From Rhodococcus sp. ARC_M6 (GTDB lineage Bacteria; Actinomycetota; Actinomycetes; Mycobacteriales; Mycobacteriaceae): 64,000 nucleotides of DNA. Made by a program: the position numbers and the translations under genes. The notes under the pieces are model-generated. The model made no database searches, was not told where the DNA came from, and saw nothing but the letters and a program-made list of their open reading frames with translations. Below, in pieces: positions 37,901-45,697 of this stretch. Location: the NCBI RefSeq assembly GCF_022810305.1, contig NZ_JALGQH010000009.1, forward strand, positions 124,001-188,000. Direction: 5' to 3'. Numbering within the stretch: position 1 is the first letter of the stretch; every line of letters begins with the position of its first letter.

Positions 37901-38226
37901 GCCTGGCATTCCCGTGCCAACGCCCCTTCGATCATCGCGCCGGGATCGCCGAAGTTCCCGAGTACCGCATCCTGCCCGACCATGCCGGAGCGTTGGTCAC
38001 CACAGCGTGGCAGGACCACTTCGGTGGCGGCCCGCTCGGGTGGATAGATCTGCTCCTGAGCGCGCAGACGATACCCTCCTATCTCGACGACGACTGGGAT
38101 CGGGACTGGGGATCGATCGAGAAGTACACACCACTCGATCCGAACGCAGTACCCGCTCAACTCGACGAGGTACGAGTGGAGCGCTCCGGAATGTGGAACC
38201 CCGGCCCGATGACGATGGCCTTCTGA
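34972..38226 (+). CDS. Emb-family cell-wall arabinosyltransferase
   Basis: 1084 residues, the usual EmbA/B/C length. These membrane glycosyltransferases (GT-C fold) add arabinofuranose from decaprenyl-phospho-arabinose to arabinogalactan or lipoarabinomannan outside the membrane, and are ethambutol targets in mycobacteria. Seen: an N-terminal membrane helix, a first extracytoplasmic domain, the catalytic acidic loop TTTDDGYQF near residue 275, PFNNGLRPEPIVALG, multiple helices to about residue 700, and a C-terminal carbohydrate-binding-type domain with a Gly/Thr-rich stretch near 780. GTG start 34972 precedes MTDSDVAK. It is a lone copy without aftA or sister emb genes. Whether it is EmbA-, B- or C-like cannot be told by eye. 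Confidence 0.93.
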   Translation: MTDSDVAKTAPPAVPSAQRTIGHSSARIAAIVASILGIILCVSVPFLPIEQDTATVNWPQSGSTASVEAPLVSYTPLRFEASIPCASIDELADTGGTVVSTAPTTAGDARRFGFVATVSAESADAPARVTATLRDQVLFSMPAADLAGGCALTLVSEPTRTVFDATGSESRILDGDYRPQVVGVFSDLDSAAAGLNVSIETDSRFTSSPSTIKLLAMILGALTMIISLVALHRLDNLDGRGSRKFLPARWWKFTGVDGVVIGTLVLWHFIGATTTDDGYQFTMARASEQAGYMSNYFRWFAVPETPFGTPYYNILGLLADVSTASPWVRLPALLAGIATWLVISREVAPRLGAAIRGNRLALWTGALVFLAFWLPFNNGLRPEPIVALGVLLTWCSVERAIATRRLLPVAVAILIAGFTLTAGPSGLICFAALIAGIRPIMRIIIERARTTGYIAAVGPLLAAGLSILIPAFGDQSLAAVIEMQRVHSISPNQPWFDEYLRYQYLFNISVDGSLTRRFGVFVMILCLGVCTAMMLRKGGRIPGLAAGPSRRVVGLTIGALPLLMFSPTKWTHHFGIFAGLTAVLAMMTAVAVGTRLLRSPRNRALFASAVLFLLAIAFTGSNGYYYVSSYSVPWWDKPVSIGGLGASTVLLGLTVLMLGLAAWYFFREPYTVGKEPSAKHARLLAISPLTIAAGAMVLFEVLSMSKGVITQYPAYSVGRANLDAVLGQTCGLANDVLLETDPNASMLTPVSGDIATALSAGGATGFTPNGVAGDLSADKEASATGGANTVDTDETTSGNSAGTGGGAGQTGVNGSSVALPFGLDPATTPVMGSYGQPAPGTLTSGWYRLPGLGENGTRGDIISIAAAGRVRSVDTDGIVTYGQNVEVEYGTAREADDMEILGRIAPIDIGPSPSWRNLRVPLDQIPLEANSIRLVVSDSDTKADQWVAVTPPRVPQTQKLQDVVGSQAPVMLDWAVGLAFPCQRPFDHRAGIAEVPEYRILPDHAGALVTTAWQDHFGGGPLGWIDLLLSAQTIPSYLDDDWDRDWGSIEKYTPLDPNAVPAQLDEVRVERSGMWNPGPMTMAF

Positions 38227-38276
38227 TCGACCGAAAGTCATGCGACCAGGCCGCTGTATGACCTAGCCTCCCAGTC

Positions 38277-39569
38277 ATGGGAGCTAAGTCACGGTCGATC
38301 GCCTCCGCCTTGCTCGCGCTGGCCTGTGCGTTCGGGGTGGTGGCGTCGCCGATGCCAGCGTCGGCGACACCGGACGACAACTTCCTCTGGGGCGTGGCTA
38401 CCTCCGGATTCCAGTCGGAAGGTTCGTCCCCCGACAGCAACTGGTCGCGTTACTCGGCTTCAGGTCGCACACACGACCAGATCGGCGATTCGGTCGACTT
38501 CCGTCACCGCTACGTCGAGGACATCGACCGGGCAGCGAACCTCGGTGCAAAGGTGTTCCGCTTCGGCGTCGAATGGGCCCGGGTTCAACCCACGTCGGGA
38601 ACCTGGAACGAAACCGAATTCGAGTACTACGACGACGTCGTCACACAGATCCGGGCGCGTGGAATGAAGCCGATGATCACGCTCGATCACTGGGTGTATC
38701 CAGGCTGGGTTGTCGATCAGGGCGGGTGGATGAACCCGAAAACCGAAGCGGATTGGTTGGCCAATGCCGAGAAGGTGGTCCAACGCTACTCCGGCATTGA
38801 CGCCCTGTGGATCACGATCAACGAGCCGACAGTCTATGTTCAGCGTGAATTGACCTATGGCGGAATCACTCTCCCTCAGGCGCCGGCAATGTTCGACGCC
38901 CTGGTTAGAGTCCACCGATCGATCTACGACCGCATTCACGAAATCGACCCGGGCACTCGCGTCAGCAGCAACTTCTCCTTCATCCCCGGTGTGTCCGAAG
39001 CTGTCGATTCGGTGTTCACCGATCGAGTCCGCGACAAACTCGACTTCCTCGGTATCGACTACTACTACGGTGTGGCACTGGACAATCCCACTGCCGCCTA
39101 CGCCGCGATCGACGAGTTCTACAAGGTCACACCGCAACCCGAAGGGCTGTACGACGCCCTGATGCGCTACTCGCACAAGTATCCCGAACTCCCCCTGTAC
39201 ATCGTGGAGAACGGAATGCCCACCGACAACGGAAATCCCCGCCCCGACGGCTACACCCGGTCCAATCACCTCAGTGATCACATCTACTGGATGGAGCGCG
39301 CCCGCGAGGACGGTGCCGACGTCATCGGATTCAACTACTGGTCCATCACCGACAACTACGAATGGGGCTCGTTCCGACCACGTTTCGGCCTCTACACCGT
39401 CGACGCGCTGACCGATCCCACTTTGACCCGCGTACCCACCGACGGGGTTGAGACGTACCGTCAGATCATCGAAGGCAACGGAGTCCCGGCGGACTACGTC
39501 CCTGTCAACGCCCCCGCATTCTGCTCGCTGGTCGATCCCCCACTCAGTTGCACCACCACTTATCGATAG
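38277..39569 (+). CDS. Secreted glycoside hydrolase family 1 (beta-glycosidase)
   Basis: 430 residues with a signal peptide (basic start, hydrophobic core, ASA-TPDDN cleavage-like site near residue 31), so exported. The GH1 barrel begins with FLWGVATSGFQSEG. The acid/base glutamate is in TINEP (E183) and the nucleophile in IVENG (E311), and the WSITDNYEWGS segment follows. All catalytic parts are intact. Secreted GH1 enzymes are uncommon in bacteria, where most are cytoplasmic. It lies 50 bases after emb and just before another secreted gene, suggesting action on a wall or extracellular glycan. The substrate is unknown. Confidence 0.93.
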   Translation: MGAKSRSIASALLALACAFGVVASPMPASATPDDNFLWGVATSGFQSEGSSPDSNWSRYSASGRTHDQIGDSVDFRHRYVEDIDRAANLGAKVFRFGVEWARVQPTSGTWNETEFEYYDDVVTQIRARGMKPMITLDHWVYPGWVVDQGGWMNPKTEADWLANAEKVVQRYSGIDALWITINEPTVYVQRELTYGGITLPQAPAMFDALVRVHRSIYDRIHEIDPGTRVSSNFSFIPGVSEAVDSVFTDRVRDKLDFLGIDYYYGVALDNPTAAYAAIDEFYKVTPQPEGLYDALMRYSHKYPELPLYIVENGMPTDNGNPRPDGYTRSNHLSDHIYWMERAREDGADVIGFNYWSITDNYEWGSFRPRFGLYTVDALTDPTLTRVPTDGVETYRQIIEGNGVPADYVPVNAPAFCSLVDPPLSCTTTYR

Positions 39570-39577
39570 GAATCGTC

Positions 39578-40027
39578 ATGACACATTTCAGGAAGCTTGC
39601 AATCACCGCGTCGGTCTCGGCAGCAATGATTTTTGCGGGTAGTGCCCTCGCAAACGCAGCGCCGACTCCGACAGACTCACCGCGCGAAGCACAGGCCCGC
39701 GCCTACATCGACGCGCTTGTTTCGCACGACGTCACCGACGTGCACTTCGCCCCCGACGCCACCCGCGTCGAGGCCGGTATCCAAACAGGTTTTTCCGGTC
39801 CACAATTGAGCGCGGACCTTGACAACGGTGTGCAGTACAGCGTGATTCAGGGCGTCCGTGATCTGCGAATGACCGAGGAAGGTGACCTCGTGACCACCGT
39901 CTATCTGCTGGACGCCGGGGTTCTCGGCACCAGGCTCGCCACGGTTGAGATCCGGGAAACTTTCGTGATCCGCGACGGTCTGATTCACACCATCGTGGCC
40001 GACATCGTCCCCGTATCGCTCTCCTAG
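39578..40027 (+). CDS. Small secreted protein, SnoaL/DUF8021-like
   Basis: 149 residues with a clear signal peptide (LAITASVSAAMIFAGSALANA, cut near residue 30). The mature part has AYIDALVSHDVTDVHFAPDATRVEAG followed by alternating strands, the layout of NTF2/SnoaL-like folds such as DUF8021; that match is tentative. ATG 39578 is preferred, with AGGAA upstream and the signal peptide right after; it lies 8 bases after the GH1 stop. Emb, GH1 and this gene are co-directional and closely spaced, probably one envelope-related unit. Confidence 0.75.
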   Translation: MTHFRKLAITASVSAAMIFAGSALANAAPTPTDSPREAQARAYIDALVSHDVTDVHFAPDATRVEAGIQTGFSGPQLSADLDNGVQYSVIQGVRDLRMTEEGDLVTTVYLLDAGVLGTRLATVEIRETFVIRDGLIHTIVADIVPVSLS

Positions 40028-40316
40028 TCCTCACGCTGCGATAATCGGAAGTAAGTGAGTTAAATCACAGCCCCTTGGGGTTTAGTTCAAGCCCACAGGA
40101 TCCGACCTGCCATCTCCATAAACCTCCTGGCCAAGTGAACGTTTGACCAAATAGCGCGACTTTCACTGTGCTGTAAAACTGAGTCACGAGTCGCCACACT
40201 GTGACGCGAGCCATACAAATTGCAGCGTTGCGGGTGTGTGGCACCCCCTCGATTACCAGTTCCAGAAGTACGGGCACGCCAACCAGCCCCGACTTCACAA
40301 ACAGCGAAGGACCAGC

Positions 40317-41717
40317 ATGCTGTTGCCGATGGCACCCACTGACTCACTGTTTCTGCTCGGCGAATCCCGCGAACATCCGATGCACGTCGGCGGACTGGCG
40401 ATCTTCACCCCACCGGACGGAGCCACCGCAGCAGATATGCGCTCAATGTTCGATACCGCATTGACAGCCGGTCGGCTTGCCCCGGTCTTCCGTAAACGGG
40501 CACGCCGTTCCCTCACTTCACTCGGCCAGTGGGGATGGGAAAGTCTCGCCGACGACGACATCGATCTGGACCACCACGTTCGTCGAGATGCTCTCCCTTC
40601 TCCGGGTGGAATGACGGAACTGACCACGTTGGTATCGAGGTTGCACGGCACCTTGCTCGACCGCAGTCGACCGTTGTGGGAAATGCACCTGATCGAAGGG
40701 CTTTCCGACGGCCGATATGCCGTCTACACCAAGATCCATCACGCACTTTCCGACGGGGCGAGCGCGATGAAACTGCTCCGCGAGAGCATGAGCGGCGACC
40801 CCAACCGCCGGAATATGCCGGCGCCCTGGCAAGTTCCGCGTCCAGTGACAGCAGTGCCATCTTTGGACATCTCCGATTCGAAATCGACACTGACCGGAAC
40901 ATTGTGGGGAGCCACTCGGGCAGCTGTCGGCGAGGCTGCCGGACTGATACCCGCAACGGTGGGCACCCTGGACCGAGCGTTGCGCGGCAAGTGCGGAGCC
41001 GTCTCACTCACCGCACCGCACACCGTGTTCAACGTCCCGATCGGCGGAACCCACCACATCGCCGCGCGCACTTTTCCCCTCGAACGGATTCGCTTGCTGG
41101 CCAAGCATTCCGATACCACCATCAACGATATCGTCCTGACACTGTGCTCCGGCGCTCTCCGCAGCTACCTGCACGACCGAGACGCATTGCCGACCACGCC
41201 TATGATCGCGATGGTTCCCGTCTCGCTGCGCGCGCCCGACAACGACGCCGACACAACCGGCAATCGGGTCGGGGTGCTCATGTGCAATCTGGCAACTCAC
41301 CTTTCCGAGCCTGCACACCGCCTCGAAACAGTACGTACCAGCATGAACGACGGAAAGACCGCGCTTCGCTCGATGAGCCCCGCGCAAGTCCTTGCGATGA
41401 GCGCCCTCGGCGTCGCCCCACTCGGAGTGGAAATGCTCCTCGGCCGCCGAGGCCCACAACGACCACCGTTCAATATCGTCATCTCCAATATTGCCGGACC
41501 GAGTATGCCGTTGTACTGGAACGGTTTCCGATTGGACACTCTCTACCCGTTGTCGATCCCGACAACGGGACAGGCACTCAACATCACGTGCACCAGCAAC
41601 GACGACAATATCGTCTTCGGGCTGACCAGCTGCCGGCAAGCGGTCCCGGACCTCGATTCCCTCCTCGACTACCTCGAAACCGAACTCGACCTGCTGGAAA
41701 CTGCAATCGGCCTGTAG
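40317..41717 (+). CDS. Wax ester synthase/diacylglycerol acyltransferase (WS/DGAT)
   Basis: 466-residue acyltransferase that makes triacylglycerols or wax esters from acyl-CoA and diacylglycerol or fatty alcohol, at the membrane and on lipid droplets. The catalytic HHALSDG is present near residue 141, with PLWEMHLIEGL before it. Later come GNRVGVLMCNLATH and FNIVISNIAGP, typical of the family. ATG 40317 is chosen with AAGGA upstream; an in-frame GTG at 40236 would add 27 residues unlike the family. Oleaginous rhodococci carry many copies; this one stands alone. About 290 bases upstream hold no gene and should contain its promoter. Confidence 0.95.
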   Translation: MLLPMAPTDSLFLLGESREHPMHVGGLAIFTPPDGATAADMRSMFDTALTAGRLAPVFRKRARRSLTSLGQWGWESLADDDIDLDHHVRRDALPSPGGMTELTTLVSRLHGTLLDRSRPLWEMHLIEGLSDGRYAVYTKIHHALSDGASAMKLLRESMSGDPNRRNMPAPWQVPRPVTAVPSLDISDSKSTLTGTLWGATRAAVGEAAGLIPATVGTLDRALRGKCGAVSLTAPHTVFNVPIGGTHHIAARTFPLERIRLLAKHSDTTINDIVLTLCSGALRSYLHDRDALPTTPMIAMVPVSLRAPDNDADTTGNRVGVLMCNLATHLSEPAHRLETVRTSMNDGKTALRSMSPAQVLAMSALGVAPLGVEMLLGRRGPQRPPFNIVISNIAGPSMPLYWNGFRLDTLYPLSIPTTGQALNITCTSNDDNIVFGLTSCRQAVPDLDSLLDYLETELDLLETAIGL

Positions 41718-41746
41718 GTGCCGGAGACTCACCTAGCCAAGCCGAT
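41706..41746. terminator. Bidirectional hairpin carrying both stop codons
   Basis: Inner stem TAGGTG (41715-41720) with CACCTA (41730-41735) contains the WS/DGAT stop TAG and, on the other strand, the stop of the DHFR-like gene. An outer stem ATCGGC (41706-41711) with GCCGAT (41741-41746) extends it. A convergent-pair terminator. Confidence 0.65.
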
Positions 41747-42287
41747 AGCGCAAGTAAATCACTCCGCTGTCAAATGTCTTCTCCGCGACCAGATGTAAAC
41801 CCAGTCGTACAGTGGCGGGGAGTGCTCTCAATCCCCCACCAATGCTGATCGGGCACAAGAACAGGTGGCACTCGTCGACCAGTCCCGCGCTCATCGCATG
41901 TGCGGCTAGAGTGGGACCTCCGATCGAAATGTCCTGCGCGGCTGACATCTTCATTGCGCGAACCGCTTCAGGATCAAACGTTCGCTCGAGCCTGGTGCGA
42001 GCTGTCGTAGGGGCCGGCAACGTCGTGGAGTACACAATTTTGTCGGCTCCCCGCCAAATCCGACCGTAATCGTCTGTGACAGGCGATGAATCGAATCCTT
42101 CCATCGACTCCCATACAGACATCGTCTCGTACATTCTGCGCCCGAACAGGTAGGTACCCACGTCCCGTTCGAGGTCGTTGACAAACGCATGCACCTTCTC
42201 GTCCGGTGCTGCCCAGTCGAAATTCCCCTCGGCGTCGGCAACGTACCCGTCCAGCGAGCAGATCGCCATGAAGTTGAGGTTCACCAT
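41733..42287 (-). CDS. Dihydrofolate reductase-like (RibD C-terminal domain) protein
   Basis: 184 residues of the DHFR/RibD-C superfamily, NADPH-dependent reductases of unknown substrate. Seen: NFMAICSLDGYVADAEGNFDW at the N-terminus, TYLFGRRMYETM, and a C-terminal ISIGGPTLAAHAMSAGLVDE. The last is the usual nucleotide-binding end of these proteins rather than true folate reductase. It overlaps the upstream nitroreductase by 7 bases, so the two reductases form a coupled pair. Cytoplasmic. True riboflavin synthesis is unlikely because no deaminase domain or rib genes are near. Confidence 0.88.
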   Translation of the reverse strand: MVNLNFMAICSLDGYVADAEGNFDWAAPDEKVHAFVNDLERDVGTYLFGRRMYETMSVWESMEGFDSSPVTDDYGRIWRGADKIVYSTTLPAPTTARTRLERTFDPEAVRAMKMSAAQDISIGGPTLAAHAMSAGLVDECHLFLCPISIGGGLRALPATVRLGLHLVAEKTFDSGVIYLRYRLG

Positions 42288-42937
42288 CGGTCTACATGCA
42301 AAATGTTGTCGATGGGTTCACGGGCTGCCGGTTTGAACGTCTCTCCGGTGAAGTAGGCCGTCGGGATCAATGCGCCCTGATGGACGCCTTCCGGGATACC
42401 CAAGAGTTCGGCGACCTCGGCTTCACGCTGTAGATGCAATGTCGTCCACGCCGTTCCCAGCCCGCGGGCTCGCGCCGCCAACGCGTAACTCCACACAGCG
42501 GGAAGCAAAGATCCCCACAAACCTGCCTGGTTTCCGGCGGGCAAGGTCTTGCCGGCCTTGATGCACGGAATCAGGAGCACTGGAACATCACCCATGTGGT
42601 CACCAAGCCACTCGACGCTGGTTCCGACGCGTTGCTGCACCGAAGCCCGGTCAGGATTGTCGCTGAACAGCTTTGCCGCCGAGCCCTGCGACGCCAGATA
42701 CTCGTCGGTTACCTCTTTGTAGATTTTCCCGACCTGGGCGCGCAGATCCGGGTCGGTGACCACTACCCATTGCCACCCTTGCCGATTCGATCCCGACGGG
42801 GCCTGCAACGCAACCTCGAGGCATTCCTTGATCAGGTCCAACGTGACCGGTCGCGTGAGGTCGAGTCGCTTGCGCACTGTTCGCGTCGTCGTCAGTAATT
42901 CGTCGGGAGTCAGGTCCAGAACCGGGAATTCGTTCAT
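42281..42937 (-). CDS. Nitroreductase-family FMN oxidoreductase
   Basis: 218-residue FMN-dependent NAD(P)H oxidoreductase. Seen: TTTRTVRKRLDLTRPV (FMN-binding Arg region), APSGSNRQGWQWVVVTD and a C-terminal RGLGTAWTTLHL followed by LGIPEGVHQGALIPTAYFTG. ATG 42937 is chosen as the start next to the conserved part; the frame is open to 43054 but crosses into the promoter area of the lysE-like gene. It is coupled to the DHFR-like gene downstream. The substrate (nitroaromatic, quinone or deazaflavin type) is not evident. Confidence 0.92.
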   Translation of the reverse strand: MNEFPVLDLTPDELLTTTRTVRKRLDLTRPVTLDLIKECLEVALQAPSGSNRQGWQWVVVTDPDLRAQVGKIYKEVTDEYLASQGSAAKLFSDNPDRASVQQRVGTSVEWLGDHMGDVPVLLIPCIKAGKTLPAGNQAGLWGSLLPAVWSYALAARARGLGTAWTTLHLQREAEVAELLGIPEGVHQGALIPTAYFTGETFKPAAREPIDNILHVDRW

Positions 42938-43042
42938 GGCTCGATCATGGCACCGATCGGCGCCACTCGGAACAGCATCTAGACTCCCTTTCCGTCCCGG
43001 CACACTCCCCGGCCGAATGATCGCAACAAGAAGGAACACGTA

Positions 43043-43672
43043 ATGAGTTGGCATGTGTGGTTGGCATTCTTCGGCGCGAGCTGGGTCATCAGCTTGTCTC
43101 CCGGCGCCGGTGCGATTGCCTCGATGTCATCAGGTCTTGCCGTCGGCCTACGCCGCGGCTACTGGAATATTCTCGGACTGCAACTCGGCCTTCTCCTTCA
43201 GATCGGAATCGTCGCAGCCGGCGTCGGTGCAATTCTTGCTAACTCCACCGTCGCCTTCTCGATCATCAAATGGTTCGGCGTCGCCTATCTGGTGTACCTG
43301 GGCATTCGCCAATGGAGGTCTGCACCCACCGAGGTAACTACCGACGAGTCAGCTGCGGCCAGTTCCGGCCCCATGATGATGTTTCGAGGTTTCCTGGTCA
43401 ACGCCAGCAATCCCAAAGCAGTAGTTTTTATGCTCGCGGTCTTGCCTCAGTTCCTTGATCCGGGCAGGCCGCTGGTCCCCCAGTACCTGATCATCGCGGC
43501 GACGATGTGCATCGTCGACGTAGTTGTGATGACGGGATACACCGGACTTGCTGCACGTGTCTTGCGGCTCATGCGGTCACCGAAACAGCAGAAGACCACC
43601 AACCGTGTTTTTGCCGGGCTGTTCTTCGGTGCGGCCGGTTTCCTGTCGAGTATCGGCCGCGCGGTGGCCTGA
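43043..43672 (+). CDS. LysE-family amino-acid exporter
   Basis: 209 residues with about six membrane helices. The family signature SLSPGAGAIASMSSGLAVGLRRGYW is at residues 18-42, and FRGFLVNASNPKAVVFMLAVLPQF lies in the middle. Members (LysE, RhtB) export basic or neutral amino acids or related compounds by proton exchange. No regulator of the LysG type is adjacent, so the substrate is open. It converges on the DUF1345 gene, 8 bases apart. Confidence 0.92.
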   Translation: MSWHVWLAFFGASWVISLSPGAGAIASMSSGLAVGLRRGYWNILGLQLGLLLQIGIVAAGVGAILANSTVAFSIIKWFGVAYLVYLGIRQWRSAPTEVTTDESAAASSGPMMMFRGFLVNASNPKAVVFMLAVLPQFLDPGRPLVPQYLIIAATMCIVDVVVMTGYTGLAARVLRLMRSPKQQKTTNRVFAGLFFGAAGFLSSIGRAVA

Positions 43673-43680
43673 AAATCGCC

Positions 43681-44364
43681 TCAGAGTCCGGCAATCAAGT
43701 TGACGACGGACGCCACGATGACCGATCCGAAAACGTAGGACAACAGTGCGTGGCCCAGAGCCATCGCTCGCATGTCCGACGACGTCAAGTTGGTATCCGA
43801 GATCGCGAAGCTCATCCCCACTGTGTATGCGACATAGCCAAAATCGCTGTAGCGCGGGGGCTCCTCCTGATTGAAGTCGATGCCGCCGTCCGGACCGCTG
43901 TAATACAGGCGCGCATACCCCAGCGCGAAGAGTGTATGGACGGCCAGCCACGAAATAACCACGCTGACAACGGCAATCGATGCCGCCACCAACTGATACC
44001 GACGACCATCCGGGGATGCGAGCAGGAGGAAGGCGATTCCGACGAGGCTGGCCACCGCCGCAGCGAGGATCAGAAGGTGAGCGACGTTGCGAGCAGGTTC
44101 TTCGCGGGTCGAATGGCTTGCCGTCAACGTTGCATCGAAGGGCCAGACAAGAATCCACGTCCATACCGTGAAGACCATCGCTGCAACGTCCCAACCGATC
44201 AGGAACGAAAAGCGCGCATATCCCACCAACGCCACCACGATCCCGGCAATGACGCCCAGAATCAATCCCGTCGCCACCCGCAGCGCGGGTCCGGCTCCCA
44301 GCGCGCGCCGGGGTACGGGTACGACCGGTAGATCTTCCGAACGTGCATTCACGCCCTCAGTCAA
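43681..44364 (-). CDS. DUF1345 family membrane protein
   Basis: 227 residues from a TTG start; a GTG at 44352 is an alternative and neither has a clear ribosome site. Five or so hydrophobic helices, with the DUF1345 hallmark [17 protein letters not shown], then [23 protein letters not shown], and a C-terminal [19 protein letters not shown]. The family is found in bacterial membranes and has no established function. A basic loop ([17 protein letters not shown]) precedes the first helix. Confidence 0.88.
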   Translation of the reverse strand: MTEGVNARSEDLPVVPVPRRALGAGPALRVATGLILGVIAGIVVALVGYARFSFLIGWDVAAMVFTVWTWILVWPFDATLTASHSTREEPARNVAHLLILAAAVASLVGIAFLLLASPDGRRYQLVAASIAVVSVVISWLAVHTLFALGYARLYYSGPDGGIDFNQEEPPRYSDFGYVAYTVGMSFAISDTNLTSSDMRAMALGHALLSYVFGSVIVASVVNLIAGL

Positions 44365-44403
44365 CCACCGCGATGCGCGACAAGTGAGGATCGGCGCGCG
44401 GAG

Positions 44404-45666
44404 TCATAGATTGCAGGCACCGACAACCGGCTTACCGTTGAACCTATCGAGCACATAAGCCATCCCGACCCCGAAATCAGCCACGGCGGGCGCCAGATGG
44501 TTGTTTCCGCTTCCTTGATTGACCGCGGGCAGGGTATCCGTGAACAACGTTGCCGACGCCCCACGCGAGCACCAGTCGTCGACGAGCTGACGCGTCTGCT
44601 CGTACGGGATGAAATCGTCATTGACCGCGCCGTTCACCAGAATCGGCGACGCCGGAGTGCGTCGTCCGATGCGCTGTTCTTCGATGACCTGCAAGATCTC
44701 GGGCACCGACTCGACCACGTCTGCGAGGGGGCGACCATCGACCGTCCACGACGCTGTCGACTGCTTTCCGTATTTGGTTCGCGAATCGATCAGGCATTGT
44801 CCCGACACATCGGCCAGTACCGATCGACCGTAGTCGTTCAACCTCGATTCGATAGCCGCTCGAGCCGCTGGATACCGGTCCGTCACGCCGTTGATCGTGT
44901 ATCCGATCGCGGCCATCAATCCGGTGCCGTCGATGTGCCGGAGGACGCTCGCCAGATCTGCAGGCGGCGCACTCGCATAGCTGCCCACCAGATTCAGGTC
45001 CGGCGCATATTCGGGTGCAAGTTCGGTCGCCGCCGCGGTCGCTCCCCCGCCCTGCGAATGGCCCCACAGTGCGATCGGGTCATTCGGGTTCGCGTCCGCG
45101 ATCTCGAGTGCTGCCCGGGCCCCGTCGAGCATGGCGTGCGCTTCTTCACTTCGATTCACGTACGTGTGTATCCCCGGAGTACCGAGTCCGATGTAGTCCG
45201 TGACCAAGACCCGGATGCCCTGAGTCAGAAAGGCGAAAGCAAAAGCCGCCTCGTAGTTGACGCCGAAACTTCCTGTCGCAGGGTCCCATTGACCTGCGGT
45301 GGGAAACATCTTCGACGGCGCGCACTGATCGCCTTGGCCTTGGGTTCCGGGACCGATCACTACCGTCGGCCGTGGACCGTGCCCAGCCCAGTTGGCAGCC
45401 GGTTCAAGATAGGAGCCCGATACTGCAACCTCGGCGCCCCGACTATCTGTGCTCGAATACAGCACGCGCGTACCAACTCCGGGGATACCGGCGAGAGCGC
45501 CGGCAAGCGGAAGTGGCTGCGTCCGGATCACCGAACCGGGAGTTCCCACGTCATCGGTGTCTGTGTTGTAGAAGTTTTCGTTCGGCAAGGCCTGAGCGGG
45601 CACGGTCAGTGGCACCGCCACCAGCAGCGCCATACTTGCGACGACGAATACCCATCCGCTTCTCAT
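44404..45666 (-). CDS. Secreted lipase (LIP family alpha/beta hydrolase)
   Basis: 420 residues with a signal peptide (MRSGWVFVVASMALLVAVPL, cut near AQA-LP at about 27). The alpha/beta hydrolase fold carries the nucleophile elbow ALWGHSQGGGATAAA and PTVVIGPGTQGQGDQCAPS, as in the secretory lipase (LIP) family. The acid and histidine are expected in VNDDFIPYEQ and GSGNNHLAP. Likely acts on lipid esters in the envelope or medium. It lies 31 bases after the CFA-like gene in the same direction. Confidence 0.92.
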   Translation of the reverse strand: MRSGWVFVVASMALLVAVPLTVPAQALPNENFYNTDTDDVGTPGSVIRTQPLPLAGALAGIPGVGTRVLYSSTDSRGAEVAVSGSYLEPAANWAGHGPRPTVVIGPGTQGQGDQCAPSKMFPTAGQWDPATGSFGVNYEAAFAFAFLTQGIRVLVTDYIGLGTPGIHTYVNRSEEAHAMLDGARAALEIADANPNDPIALWGHSQGGGATAAATELAPEYAPDLNLVGSYASAPPADLASVLRHIDGTGLMAAIGYTINGVTDRYPAARAAIESRLNDYGRSVLADVSGQCLIDSRTKYGKQSTASWTVDGRPLADVVESVPEILQVIEEQRIGRRTPASPILVNGAVNDDFIPYEQTRQLVDDWCSRGASATLFTDTLPAVNQGSGNNHLAPAVADFGVGMAYVLDRFNGKPVVGACNL

Positions 45667-45697
45667 GGCGCACTCGTCACGTCAGTCAGGTACCACG

